From the NCBI RefSeq assembly GCF_011752625.1, contig NZ_VWXD01000001.1, forward strand, positions 186,001 to 250,000: a DNA stretch of 64,000 nucleotides. The letters run 5' to 3'. The DNA comes from Candidatus Pantoea formicae (lineage in GTDB: Bacteria > Pseudomonadota > Gammaproteobacteria > Enterobacterales > Enterobacteriaceae). A model generated the notes under the pieces. The model saw only the letters and a list, made by a program, of their open reading frames with translations. It ran no database searches and had not been told where the DNA came from. How positions within the stretch are numbered: position 1 is the stretch's first letter; the number at the start of each line of letters is the position of its first letter. Position numbers and translations under genes: made by a program. Below, one piece after another: positions 7,937 to 16,597 of this stretch.

Positions 7937-8614
7937 GTGATGCGTCTGGGTGCAGTTCCGCTTGATCGCGGCGTATTAAAAGCGATTTTCTTGGTTTGTC
8001 TGGCCGACGGTATTGTCGGGCTCTCTTACGGTTCGCTGGCGGCGGCGGATGGTTTTCCGCTGTGGGTGCCCATCGCGCTCTCTACGATAGTGCTGGCAGG
8101 CGCATCCGAGTTTCTGTTCATCGGTATTGTGGCCGGTGGTGGCAGCCCATTAACAGCAGCGGCGGCGGGTTTGCTGGTCAACGCGCGCCACTTGCCCTTT
8201 GGTATTGCAGTGAAAGATCTGGTCGGGCAGGGCGGACGCAGTTTGCTGGGTTGCCATATCATGAATGACGAAAGCGTGGTGTTTGGCATTTCGCAAAAGA
8301 CGCTTTCCCAGCGACGCGCCGCATACTGGGTGTGTGGTTTAGGGATTTTTGCTATCTGGCCACTCAGTGTGGTGTGCGGCGCATTTATCGGGCGCTTCAT
8401 TCCTGATGTTTCGGCGATTGGTCTCGATGCGGTTTTCCCTGCCATCCTAATCGCGCTGATATTTCCCGCTTTGCGTCAACGTCGCACGCGGATTCCGGCC
8501 ACGCTCGGTACGGCATTGTCAGTACTCGCCACGCCGTTTGTTCCTGCGGGAATGCCGGTATTGTTTTCATTGTTGGGCTTATTAAGCTGGCGGGAGCGCA
8601 AAAATGCACAATAA
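7937..8614 (+). CDS. azlC: AzlC-family branched-chain amino acid exporter, large subunit
   Basis: A 225-residue membrane protein with several hydrophobic segments and the AzlC hallmark near the N-terminus (residues about 23-33, GIVGLSYGSLA) plus LLVNARHLPFGIA. AzlC and AzlD together export branched-chain amino acids or analogues such as azaleucine. Start could be GTG at 7937 or ATG at 7940; neither has a strong ribosome site. It overlaps azlD by 11 bases, so the two are co-translated. Regulation is probably by the divergent XRE-cupin protein. Confidence 0.85.
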   Translation: MMRLGAVPLDRGVLKAIFLVCLADGIVGLSYGSLAAADGFPLWVPIALSTIVLAGASEFLFIGIVAGGGSPLTAAAAGLLVNARHLPFGIAVKDLVGQGGRSLLGCHIMNDESVVFGISQKTLSQRRAAYWVCGLGIFAIWPLSVVCGAFIGRFIPDVSAIGLDAVFPAILIALIFPALRQRRTRIPATLGTALSVLATPFVPAGMPVLFSLLGLLSWRERKNAQ

Positions 8615-8924
8615 CCTTGTGATTGCCGGGATCGTGCTGCTCGCCGTCGGCACTTATGTGATGCGCTTCGCGGGTTACCGACTGGGAAGCCGTATGCCGA
8701 TGTCGGAATCGGTGCGCAATATGCTCTCGGATGCTGCTACGGTGCTGCTGCTGGCAGTTGCCGTCACCACCGCACTATTTGAAGGCAGCCACTTCGCAGG
8801 TGTCGCGCGGATAGCGGGCGTATTGTTTGCCGTTTTTCTCGCTTGGCGCCGTACGCCGTTGATTTTAGTGATTGTTGGCGCGGCAGTGATGACGGCATTG
8901 CTGCGTTATTTTGGTGTGCCTTAA
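8604..8924 (+). CDS. azlD: AzlD-family small subunit of the branched-chain amino acid exporter
   Basis: A 106-residue protein with three or four membrane segments. YVMRFAGYRLG near residues 17-27 and the closing hydrophobic helix are typical of AzlD. The start lies inside the end of azlC, and GGGAGCG is six bases upstream. AzlD has no known catalytic role; it is needed with AzlC for export at the inner membrane. Confidence 0.85.
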   Translation: MHNNLVIAGIVLLAVGTYVMRFAGYRLGSRMPMSESVRNMLSDAATVLLLAVAVTTALFEGSHFAGVARIAGVLFAVFLAWRRTPLILVIVGAAVMTALLRYFGVP

Positions 8925-8998
8925 GCCAAAAAGAATAAACGTGCGGCAAGGGTTTTGTTAATGTGGGATTTCCGTATTCATCGCACAGAGAAGAATCC

Positions 8999-9469
8999 AT
9001 GACACCGCGCTTAGCGCTTCCACATGAAGCCGCCGACTTGTGGCGTATTCGCAATCTCGCTATTCGCGATGGCTGCCAGTCAGTTTATCCGCCTGAAGTG
9101 ATTGCCGCATGGACGCCTGACGCGTTGCCGTCAGGTTACTTTGAGGCGATTAAGGGCAATCCTTTCTACGTGATCGACGATCCTGAGTTGGGCGCTGCCG
9201 CTACGGGCTTTCTCGATATCAAAAGCGGCAGTGTGGAAGCGATATTTACCCTGCCAGCCTGCAACGGCAAAGGCTATGCCAGCGCCATTATGATCGCGAT
9301 TATAGCGGAAGCCCGCCATCGCGGTTTTCGGCAACTCACCTTAGCCGCAACGCCCAATGCCAGCGGCTTCTATCTGCGCCATGGCTTTAGCACCGTGCGT
9401 GAAGCCTTGTATCCTTCCGCTCTAGCCAAAGCCGATCTCCCCTGCGTCGAAATGATACTGACACTATGA
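8999..9469 (+). CDS. GNAT family N-acetyltransferase
   Basis: A 156-residue GNAT protein. The motif-A region reads NGKGYASAIMIAIIAEARHR (a Gly-x-Gly-x-Ala loop), followed by ANASGFYLRHGF-like sequence at the acetyl-CoA end. An in-frame ATG at 8963 would add 12 residues, but the ATG at 8999 has AGAGAAG seven bases before it. The acceptor is unknown. It follows azlD by 74 bp and could be read through from the same promoter. Confidence 0.75.
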   Translation: MTPRLALPHEAADLWRIRNLAIRDGCQSVYPPEVIAAWTPDALPSGYFEAIKGNPFYVIDDPELGAAATGFLDIKSGSVEAIFTLPACNGKGYASAIMIAIIAEARHRGFRQLTLAATPNASGFYLRHGFSTVREALYPSALAKADLPCVEMILTL

Positions 9470-9488
9470 TTAAGTAAGTGAAAAAAAC

Positions 9489-10472
9489 ATGGACAGCACC
9501 AAAATGGTGATTAACTGTGTGGCTTATCGCCACGGCAAACGTGAAGAGCATGTCGATGTCGCCGACATCAGCGAAGTACTCAAAGACGAGAGTGCGTTTA
9601 TCTGGCTGGGTTTGAATCAGCCTGAACCGGCTTTTATGCAGACGTTGCAGGAAGAGTTTGGCCTGCATGAGTTAGCGATTGAGGATGCGCTGGTGGCGCA
9701 TCAGCGCCCGAAGATTGAGCAGTATGGTGAGTCGGTGTTTATCGTGGTGAAAACGGCGCATCTCGACGATCAGCAGCGCATCAGCTTTGGTGAAACCCAC
9801 TTCTTCCTCGGTAAAAACTTCCTGATCACCGTCCGCCACGGTTCATCGGAGGGCTATGCGGCGATTCGTGCCAGGGCAGAAAAAAACCACACTATGTTGT
9901 GTCAGGGACCGGGTTACGCGTTTTACTGCATTCTCGACTTTATCGTTGACCACTACAGCAAAATCACCGAATCACTCAGTGAACGTATAGGTACGCTGGA
10001 AGAGGGCATGTTTACCACCCGCTTTGACAGCAAAACGCTGGAGGATGTCTATCACCTCCGGCGTGAACTTCTGGCGCTGCGCAATGCCGCGATGCCGGTG
10101 ACTGAAATTTGCGCCCAGTTGGCGCGTTTCCACGAAGACATTATTCCGAAGAACCTGCGTGCCTACCTGCGTGACGTTCAGGATCATGCTCATCACGTGA
10201 TGATCGATGCCGAGGACATGCGCGAAATGCTCACCAGCGCGATGCAGGTCAATCTGGCGCTGGTGTCGGTTCAGCAGAGCGAAGTGAATAAAAAGCTCGC
10301 TGGTTGGGGTGCCGTGCTGATCGTCCCGACCATTGTCTTCAGTATGTACGGCATGAACTTCTCTGATATGCCTGAACTCAAAACCCACTTTGGCTATCCC
10401 GCGGTACTGGTAGTGACGCTGGCGATCTGTGGCGTGATGTGGTCACGTCTGAAAAAAGCAGGCTGGCTGTAA
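9489..10472 (+). CDS. zntB: Zinc transporter ZntB (CorA superfamily)
   Basis: A 327-residue protein, the same length as E. coli ZntB. The long acidic cytoplasmic N-terminus, two C-terminal membrane helices and the GMN signature (YGMNFSDMPE) between them identify the CorA/ZntB family. It forms a pentameric inner-membrane channel that moves Zn(II). It has its own spacing from neighbours (19 bp after the GNAT gene). It is usually a chromosomal gene, so this may be a second copy; I cannot tell from this window. Confidence 0.88.
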   Translation: MDSTKMVINCVAYRHGKREEHVDVADISEVLKDESAFIWLGLNQPEPAFMQTLQEEFGLHELAIEDALVAHQRPKIEQYGESVFIVVKTAHLDDQQRISFGETHFFLGKNFLITVRHGSSEGYAAIRARAEKNHTMLCQGPGYAFYCILDFIVDHYSKITESLSERIGTLEEGMFTTRFDSKTLEDVYHLRRELLALRNAAMPVTEICAQLARFHEDIIPKNLRAYLRDVQDHAHHVMIDAEDMREMLTSAMQVNLALVSVQQSEVNKKLAGWGAVLIVPTIVFSMYGMNFSDMPELKTHFGYPAVLVVTLAICGVMWSRLKKAGWL

Positions 10473-10494
10473 TCTTTTTATCAGATGACTTTAT

Positions 10495-10524
10495 TATCAC
10501 TGCGCTGGTGATAGCGGCGCAGTG
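10495..10524 (+). terminator. Overlapping alternative stem-loops after zntB
   Basis: TATCAC (10495-10500) can pair with GTGATA (10508-10513), or CACTGCGC (10498-10505) can pair perfectly with GCGCAGTG (10517-10524). The two stems exclude each other. No T run follows. The remaining 10525-10779 holds no gene I can support; it should contain the amidase promoter. Confidence 0.4.
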
Positions 10525-10779
10525 AACTGAGATCTCCATCCACACATTTCCCTGAACGATTCACTTGCAACTGAGTGATTGAGCGGCTTGTCGCGCAAAA
10601 CCTTCATCCAATTGCCACGAATTTGTCATTTCGCTGTTTTTTTCATCATCATCTTTTCCTATAACAATGTCAGATTAAATACAACATATCCCACATTAAC
10701 CACATGACCCGGTCTTGATTCATTCGCCAACTGTTGCCACTATCGCTGCATAGTGATGCCAGAAATGCAGGGTGTAACC

Positions 10780-12204
10780 ATGTCGGTGGACCAGAATTTA
10801 TTTAACTCGATGCCTGATGTTATTGGCGCGGCGCAGCAGATTCGTCGCGGTGAGATCAGCAGTGAAAAGCTGGTGGGGAATTGCCTTCAGCAAATAAAAT
10901 CCCACAATCCCACATTGAATGCCTTTGGTGATGTTTACGATGAGCAGGCGTTGGAAGACGCTAAAAACTGCGATCGTGAACGCCAGTCGGGCAAGAGTCG
11001 GGGTCCATTGCACGGTGTGCCGTTTGGCGTCAAAGATCTGTTCTCAACGGCTGGGTTGCGCACCACCAAAGGTTCACTCACCTCACTGGATAACGTGCCA
11101 GAAAGTGACGCGCCGATTATTGAACGATTGAGGGCGGCGGGAGCGATCATTATTGGAAAAACCGCGACCACCGAGTTTGGCTGGACCGGATCAAGCTATT
11201 CACGGGTGTTTGGGCATGGGCGCAATCCGTGGAACCCGGCGTTAACCAGCGGCGGTTCCAGTTCGGGGTCGGCAATCAGTGTTGCGGCTCGCATGGTGCC
11301 TGCGGCGTTGGGCTCTGACGGTGGCGGCTCCGTGCGTATTCCTGGTGCCTTTTGCGGCATTTTTGCCCTTAAAGCCTCGCTGGGTCGCATTCCTACCTGG
11401 CCGTGGTCAGCGACTGAAATGCTCAGCCATGCCGGGCCGATGACGCGCACGGTTCGTGATAGCGCACTGCTGTTTGATCTGCTTTCGGGACCGGATGCGC
11501 GCGACCATCAGGCGCTGCCAGCCAAAAATGAATCCTGGCTGGCACGCTGCGACCAGCCATTGCCTGCGCTGCGTGTGCATTACAGCCCAACACTGTTTAA
11601 CACCCCGGTCGACGATCAGATTGCGCGTTGCGTCGAACAGGCGGTAGAGCAGATTGCTCATTCGTTGCCAGTGACGCTCACGGCACGCCCGCTGGACTGG
11701 TCATCACCGTTTGAGACATTTGACACTTTATGGAGCGGCGGGCGCGGTGTGGCCTATGGCGCCGCACTGCAGCAGCAGCTCGACCAGCTCGATCCGGGCT
11801 TTGCCGCGCTGATTGAACGCGCGCAGCGCCTGAATCTGGCCGACTACCTGGCGGCGCAAAAGCAACGAGCGGCGTTTGCCGGACAGGTGCACGCCTTGTT
11901 TGACAGCGTGGATTTACTCATCACGCCAACGCTGCCGGTACTGCCTTTCGCGGCCGATCGCCACGTGCCGGAAAACCAGGTGCCGGGCGACAGCGGAGTT
12001 GAGTGGGCGCGCTGGACGCCTTTCACCTGGCCGTTCAATTTGAGTGGCAATCCGGCGGCGACGATTCCCTGTGGTTTTACCCAGCAAGGTTTACCGGTGG
12101 GCTTGCAGGTGATCGGCCGACGTTATGCGGAAGGCGACGTATTGCAGTTCTGCGCGGCGCTCGAAGCCCTGATGCCGTGGGATCAACATCAACCTTCTCT
12201 GTAA
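10780..12204 (+). CDS. Amidase signature family hydrolase
   Basis: A 474-residue amidase. The Ser-cisSer-Lys triad is visible: Lys85 in GVPFGVKDLF, Ser160 in the GGSSSGSA run and Ser184 in GSDGGGSVRIP. Such enzymes hydrolyse carboxamides or carbamates to acid and ammonia. Upstream in-frame starts exist from 10753; the ATG at 10780 has AGGGTG six bases before it and puts the conserved region at the usual depth. It opens a same-strand locus with a DeoR regulator, an M20 carbamoylase-type hydrolase, two kinases and a symporter, so it probably removes ammonia from an imported N-rich compound. The substrate is unknown. Confidence 0.8.
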   Translation: MSVDQNLFNSMPDVIGAAQQIRRGEISSEKLVGNCLQQIKSHNPTLNAFGDVYDEQALEDAKNCDRERQSGKSRGPLHGVPFGVKDLFSTAGLRTTKGSLTSLDNVPESDAPIIERLRAAGAIIIGKTATTEFGWTGSSYSRVFGHGRNPWNPALTSGGSSSGSAISVAARMVPAALGSDGGGSVRIPGAFCGIFALKASLGRIPTWPWSATEMLSHAGPMTRTVRDSALLFDLLSGPDARDHQALPAKNESWLARCDQPLPALRVHYSPTLFNTPVDDQIARCVEQAVEQIAHSLPVTLTARPLDWSSPFETFDTLWSGGRGVAYGAALQQQLDQLDPGFAALIERAQRLNLADYLAAQKQRAAFAGQVHALFDSVDLLITPTLPVLPFAADRHVPENQVPGDSGVEWARWTPFTWPFNLSGNPAATIPCGFTQQGLPVGLQVIGRRYAEGDVLQFCAALEALMPWDQHQPSL

Positions 12205-12270
12205 GGCGCGGCCTTGAGACCGCCCGAAAGGTATACTGCGGTTTTTGGCCTCTAAAAACAGAAGGTAAGC

Positions 12271-13068
12271 ATGATTAATCAGCCACGACTGGATGAGATA
12301 AAACGGATTTTACACCACGACAAACGGGTGCGCGTGACGGAACTGGCGCAGAAATTCGTGGTGTCAGAAGAGACGATTCGCCGCGATCTTAAATATCTGG
12401 AAGAGCAAAGCGTATTACGGCGTGTGCACGGCGGTGCCATTTTACCGGTGCCCAGCGAAGAGCAGCCGTTACAGATACGCAGCCGTATCAAGCCGCGTGC
12501 TAAAGCGCGTATTGGTCAGCTGGCAAGCGAATTAGTGGAAGAGGGGATGGCGCTGTTTCTGGATACCGGCACCTCAACGCTGGCACTGGCACAGCAGCTG
12601 ACTCGCTTCTCGCGTTTGAAAGTTATTACGAACTCAATGGATATCGCCGCGCTGCTAACGCAGCAAAGCGACAACGCTGTCACGCTAACACCAGGGCGCG
12701 TTCGGCGAAATGATAACGCACTCATTGGCCCCCATACGCTGGAGTTCGCGCGTCAATTCCACTACGACATTGCCTTTATGGGCATTGGTGCAGTGGATCG
12801 GGACAACGGTTTTATGGATTACGAAGAGCCTGAGGCGTTATTAAGGCGCGTGCTGAGCACGCACTGTCGCCAGAGTGTGATTCTGGCAGATGAAGGCAAA
12901 TTTGGACTGCGAACCTTTGTGAACACGCTGCCGTTTAGCGCGGTTGACACCTTAGTGACCAATGCGCGACCCGCGGCAGCTTTTGTAGCGAGTCTGGAGA
13001 GTGCCCATGTCAACATCCTCCATCCCGGCAATGCCGAGGATGACACCGCAAGATTATCAGGCGTTTGA
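12271..13068 (+). CDS. DeoR-family transcriptional regulator
   Basis: A 265-residue regulator with a DeoR helix-turn-helix at residues 6-55 (VTELAQKFVVSEETIRRDLK) and the junction VHGGAI. The C-terminal effector domain carries LFLDTGTSTLALAQQL, a sugar-phosphate-isomerase-like fold that in relatives binds phosphorylated metabolites. GAAGG lies six bases before the ATG. Its last 62 bases overlap the next gene, which ties it to the operon. A phosphorylated effector would fit the two kinases downstream, an inference. Confidence 0.85.
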   Translation: MINQPRLDEIKRILHHDKRVRVTELAQKFVVSEETIRRDLKYLEEQSVLRRVHGGAILPVPSEEQPLQIRSRIKPRAKARIGQLASELVEEGMALFLDTGTSTLALAQQLTRFSRLKVITNSMDIAALLTQQSDNAVTLTPGRVRRNDNALIGPHTLEFARQFHYDIAFMGIGAVDRDNGFMDYEEPEALLRRVLSTHCRQSVILADEGKFGLRTFVNTLPFSAVDTLVTNARPAAAFVASLESAHVNILHPGNAEDDTARLSGV

Positions 13069-14290
13069 TGCGCTGTTCGCCCTCAGCAGCAGCATTGGTG
13101 CAACGCCAGCAGGCGGTTTACATCGCCTGACGGCATCCGCTGCGGATAAGCAAATGCGCGATGCCTTTTGTACCTGGCTGACGCAACAGGGTTTTCACGT
13201 TCACGTGGATGAAATTGGCAACATCTTTGGCTTGATGACGCTTTGCGAAGGCGCGCCATGGGTGCTGTGCGGTTCGCACCTGGACAGCCAACCGCTGGGT
13301 GGACGTTTCGACGGTGCCTACGGCGTCACCGGCGCTGCAGTGACCATGGCAACATTGGCTCGCCAGCTGCGCGACCATTCGCAAACCGCGCAACGTAATC
13401 TGGCGGTGGTGAACTGGACCAATGAAGAGGGTGCGCGCTTTCAACCCAGCCTGACCGGCAGTTCAGTGTTCACAGGCGCACTCTCGCTGGAGCAGGCTCT
13501 GGCGTGTTGTGATGGCGAAGGCATCTCGTTGCAAACAGCTTTGCAAAATATTGGTTATCGCGGAACGGCGTTACCCGATCTGACGGTGGCGGCCTACTGC
13601 GAACTGCATGTTGAGCAAGGTCCACATCTTGAATTGCAGCAGAAACAGATAGGCGTAGTGACGGAAACCTGGGCGGCACTGAAATGGCAGGTGACGTTTC
13701 GCGGAGAGCAAAACCATACCGGCCCGGCATTGATGGATCGCCGGCGGGATGCGCTGCTGGCAGCCGCGCACACCATTGTGGCGGTGCGTGCAGAGGCTGA
13801 ACGCTATGGCGAAGCGCTGCATACCTCGGTGGGTCGTCTGGAAACCGTGCCTAATTCGCCGAACGTAGTGACTTCTGAAGCCACGTTATTTATAGAGTTT
13901 CGTTCAGCTGATGAAGCGCTTTTGCGCCATTTGCGCGACAGCTTTGGCCAGCAGATGCAATCGATTGCGCAGAACACGGCCACCGATGTCAGTCTCGACC
14001 GTGCACAGTATCGTCCACGGCAGCAGTTACATGCGGCACTGAGTAATCTGGCCTTAGCGCAGGCGGAAAAATTGGGGCTGAAAGCGATGCCGATGCGTTC
14101 AGTAGCAGGTCACGATGCGATAAGCATGAGCTATCATTGCCCGAGTGCATTGCTGTTTGTGCCCAGCATAGACGGCCTTTCGCACAATGAACGTGAATTC
14201 ACCGCCACCGCCGACTTGCATCGCGGTCTCGACATGTTGATGGCGATGCTCACTGAGCTCTGCCTGAAAGGGGAGGACGCCCTATGTTGA
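13007..14290 (+). CDS. Zn-dependent amidase/hydantoinase/carbamoylase family hydrolase (M20-like)
   Basis: A 427-residue metallohydrolase of the N-carbamoyl-L-amino acid hydrolase/allantoate amidohydrolase group. Metal-site motifs are present in order: GSHLDSQPLGGRFDGAYGV, TNEEGARF, HVEQGP and VAGHDAIS. It cleaves N-carbamoyl or ureido groups. The ATG at 13007 has GGAGAG seven bases upstream and lies inside the DeoR gene; a later ATG at 13040 lacks a site. It overlaps the next gene by seven bases. Family members act in purine, pyrimidine and hydantoin breakdown, but no other gene of those pathways is here. Confidence 0.8.
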   Translation: MSTSSIPAMPRMTPQDYQAFDALFALSSSIGATPAGGLHRLTASAADKQMRDAFCTWLTQQGFHVHVDEIGNIFGLMTLCEGAPWVLCGSHLDSQPLGGRFDGAYGVTGAAVTMATLARQLRDHSQTAQRNLAVVNWTNEEGARFQPSLTGSSVFTGALSLEQALACCDGEGISLQTALQNIGYRGTALPDLTVAAYCELHVEQGPHLELQQKQIGVVTETWAALKWQVTFRGEQNHTGPALMDRRRDALLAAAHTIVAVRAEAERYGEALHTSVGRLETVPNSPNVVTSEATLFIEFRSADEALLRHLRDSFGQQMQSIAQNTATDVSLDRAQYRPRQQLHAALSNLALAQAEKLGLKAMPMRSVAGHDAISMSYHCPSALLFVPSIDGLSHNEREFTATADLHRGLDMLMAMLTELCLKGEDALC

Positions 14291-15219
14291 TGCGTTTACA
14301 GCAAGCGCTGGCGAGTTGGCAACCCGCGCAATCCTTTGATATTCAGCCAGGCACGGCAGGTGTGGCGTCACCGCATCGTTTAGCGACGGAATGGTCCGGA
14401 TTTCGCCTGCAGTCAGCGGGGCAAGGCTATTATGCCAAGGTGCTGTTCGATGATCAGAAAGCGTTGATTGATTTCCAGCGCAGCGCCGAAATCAGCCGCC
14501 AGGCGGGCGAGTTGGGCATCGCCCCGTCGCTATGCCACGCCGATCCGCACAACGGCGTTCTGATCTTCGCGGCGCTGGATGACAGCTTCCGCTGGGCGCG
14601 ACTGGATGCGTTACGCGATCCGCATCACTTTGCCAGCCTGACGCGCACGCTGGATAAATTACATCACTCAGGATTGCCGCTGCCGTCACACAGCCGCCAG
14701 CAGGATATGTTGCGGCTACGTCTTCAGCTGGAAACACAGGGTGTGCAACAGCCAGAAGAGCTGCGGTGGATGGGGGAATGTGTCGATTTGGCGTGGGAAG
14801 CGCTCAACGCCGCGTCTTATACACCCGTTTTGATCCACGGCGATAACATCGCCAGCAACTGGATGGTCAACGCTCAGGGTGAATGGCGCTTGCTGGACTT
14901 TGACTACGCCGCGTGCGGCGATGCCTGGCACGATATTGCCACGCTCATCCACGAACAACTGCCCACTGACGATCGCTGGCGTGATGCGATTCGTGCGTGG
15001 CGCGGTGACTGCAGCGAGGCTGATGTGGCGCGTTGTCGCTTATATGCGCTGGTGGATGATTATCACTGGACGCTATGGGGCATGCTGAACGGTGTCACCA
15101 GCACGCGCGGTCTGGAGTTTGCCAAGCTCGGCCAGTGGATGCTGTTGCGCTGCCGTCAGAGCCTGAGCGATCCCCGTTTTGAACGTTGGTTAAACCTGAC
15201 TGCGGAGCAGGCAAAATGA
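14284..15219 (+). CDS. Aminoglycoside phosphotransferase/choline-kinase fold kinase (kinase 1)
   Basis: A 311-residue protein-kinase-like small-molecule kinase. The catalytic loop HGDNIASNW (His185, Asp187, Asn192) and the metal motif LLDFDYA (Asp205) are intact. This fold phosphorylates alcohols such as choline, thiamine, homoserine or hydroxylysine. The start overlaps the hydrolase by seven bases, with GGGGAGG upstream, and the stop overlaps the next kinase by ATGA. The tight coupling suggests it acts on a metabolite produced by the hydrolases. The substrate is unknown; antibiotic resistance is unlikely given the context. Confidence 0.75.
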   Translation: MLMRLQQALASWQPAQSFDIQPGTAGVASPHRLATEWSGFRLQSAGQGYYAKVLFDDQKALIDFQRSAEISRQAGELGIAPSLCHADPHNGVLIFAALDDSFRWARLDALRDPHHFASLTRTLDKLHHSGLPLPSHSRQQDMLRLRLQLETQGVQQPEELRWMGECVDLAWEALNAASYTPVLIHGDNIASNWMVNAQGEWRLLDFDYAACGDAWHDIATLIHEQLPTDDRWRDAIRAWRGDCSEADVARCRLYALVDDYHWTLWGMLNGVTSTRGLEFAKLGQWMLLRCRQSLSDPRFERWLNLTAEQAK

Positions 15220-16154
15220 GCAAATCTCTGGGTGAAGCGCAAAGCTGGCAGGAACAGCGGGTGGAACAAGCCATTACGGCGATGCCGGAATGGCAGGGCA
15301 GGGCGGTGCAGTATCGTCCGGTAAGCGGCGGTATTTCTAACGCCAACTGGCATGTGGCGGTAGAAGGTGCGCCTTGTGCTTATTTCGTCAAAATTCCCGG
15401 CGAAGGCACCGAACGCTTTATCAATCGTGACACCGCACATGAAGCGAGCCTGAAAGCCGCGCAAACCGGCTACGGCGTGCCAGTGGTGGCCTATCTGCGC
15501 GATCTTGGCGTGGAAGTGTTTGAGTTCATTGATGGCTGGCGCGCTTCGTCAAACCTCGATTTCCAGCAATCCGCGATTCGTCATCGTGCGTTGCAGGGCT
15601 TGAAAAGTTTCAACGACCAGCCATTGCTCAAGCAAAACAAAACTGTATTCGACATGCTTAATGAGCATATTGCGCAGGTTAGTGCTCTCAATGTCGCACT
15701 CTCTGCTGATGCTGCGTGGTTGCACAAGCAGGCACAGCGCGCGCAGCAGGCGTTAGAAGCGGCGGGATTAGATTTGGTGCCGTGCATGAATGACACGCTG
15801 GCGGGTAACTTCATGCTCAATGCGCACAACGATATTCGCCTAGTCGATTTTGAATATGCATCAAATAACGATCGCTGTTATGAATTAGCGTTGTGGTTTG
15901 GCGAAATGTTTTTCACACCGAAAATAGAACAGGAATTGTTGGAGGACTATTTCGGTAAAGTGGATGCAGCATTATTCGCTCGCGTGCAAATTCATAAATT
16001 TCTGGCGGATATGAAGTGGTCAACCTGGGCCATTATTCAACATCATGTGGCCGATATTGATTTTGATTTTTCAAAATATGGTGCCTGGAAGCATTTACGG
16101 GCACGCAGCGTGTTAAATCATCCCGACTGGGAAAACTGGCTACGAGCGGTGTAA
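15216..16154 (+). CDS. Choline-kinase-like phosphotransferase (kinase 2)
   Basis: A 312-residue paralogue by fold, though not closely similar to kinase 1. It has the glycine loop SGGISNANW (residues 37-45), Lys59 in FVKIPG, MNDTLAGNF (Asp193, Asn198) in the catalytic loop, and VDFEYASNN (Asp211). The usual His of the Brenner motif is Met191. The ATG at 15216 overlaps the previous stop in an ATGA and has GGAG ten bases upstream. FEYASNNDRCYELA resembles choline/ethanolamine kinases. Two kinases in a row suggest two related alcohol substrates or a heteromeric enzyme, both inference. Confidence 0.75.
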   Translation: MSKSLGEAQSWQEQRVEQAITAMPEWQGRAVQYRPVSGGISNANWHVAVEGAPCAYFVKIPGEGTERFINRDTAHEASLKAAQTGYGVPVVAYLRDLGVEVFEFIDGWRASSNLDFQQSAIRHRALQGLKSFNDQPLLKQNKTVFDMLNEHIAQVSALNVALSADAAWLHKQAQRAQQALEAAGLDLVPCMNDTLAGNFMLNAHNDIRLVDFEYASNNDRCYELALWFGEMFFTPKIEQELLEDYFGKVDAALFARVQIHKFLADMKWSTWAIIQHHVADIDFDFSKYGAWKHLRARSVLNHPDWENWLRAV

Positions 16155-16267
16155 GCGTAACGCACCGGGATTCAGTCCTTGTAAGATCGTCTGTAACACT
16201 ATCCGTCCGTCGTATTTTCGGGCAGCGCTCTTTGCTGTCTGATGTTGAGGTTATACCAAAGGGGAAA

Positions 16268-16282
16268 TGCTGATATTCAGCA
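16268..16282. promoter_or_regulatory. TGCTGA-TAT-TCAGCA palindrome before the symporter genes
   Basis: A perfect 6-bp inverted repeat with a 3-bp spacer lies 46 bp upstream of the DUF3311-type gene. It falls in the only long gap (173 bp) of the locus, so it may be an operator for the DeoR protein or part of a promoter. The assignment is a guess. Confidence 0.3.
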
Positions 16283-16327
16283 GGTAAAGGAGTGCGCACA
16301 CCGTCAAGTAATATTGAGGAGGTTATT

Positions 16328-16597
16328 ATGAGTTCGATGGTCATGGCGCAGCAATTACGCGCCCGCATAAGTATTAAAAATAAAATCTTTGCCCTATACC
16401 TGTTGGCATTATTACTGCTGGCACTTTGTCCACCGCTTTATTTAAGCGTCAGCGGAAGTAGTGCGTTATTACTGGGGATACCTCTGCCGATCGTTTATTG
16501 GCTCGCGATTGCGGTATTCCTCGGTGTGGGACTATGGGTTATGTATCTGGCGGAATGCGCGTTTGGCGAAATTCCGGATGATGAGGAAGTCGCATGA
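16328..16597 (+). CDS. Small two-helix membrane protein, DUF3311-like symporter partner
   Basis: An 89-residue protein with two membrane helices (about residues 20-38 and 55-78), a PPLYL motif after the first helix and GIPLPIVYW before the second. The pattern resembles DUF3311/DUF997 small subunits that are encoded just before sodium:solute symporters. The ATG at 16328 has GAGGAGG upstream, better than the in-frame start at 16292. It overlaps the symporter by ATGA, so the two are made together. The partner role is inferred from such gene pairs. Confidence 0.75.
   Translation: MSSMVMAQQLRARISIKNKIFALYLLALLLLALCPPLYLSVSGSSALLLGIPLPIVYWLAIAVFLGVGLWVMYLAECAFGEIPDDEEVA

Noticed and set aside
14284..16154. 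The two kinase genes as antibiotic-resistance phosphotransferases
   Set aside because: The fold is shared, but the operon with hydrolases and a nutrient symporter and the choline-kinase-like motifs point to metabolism.
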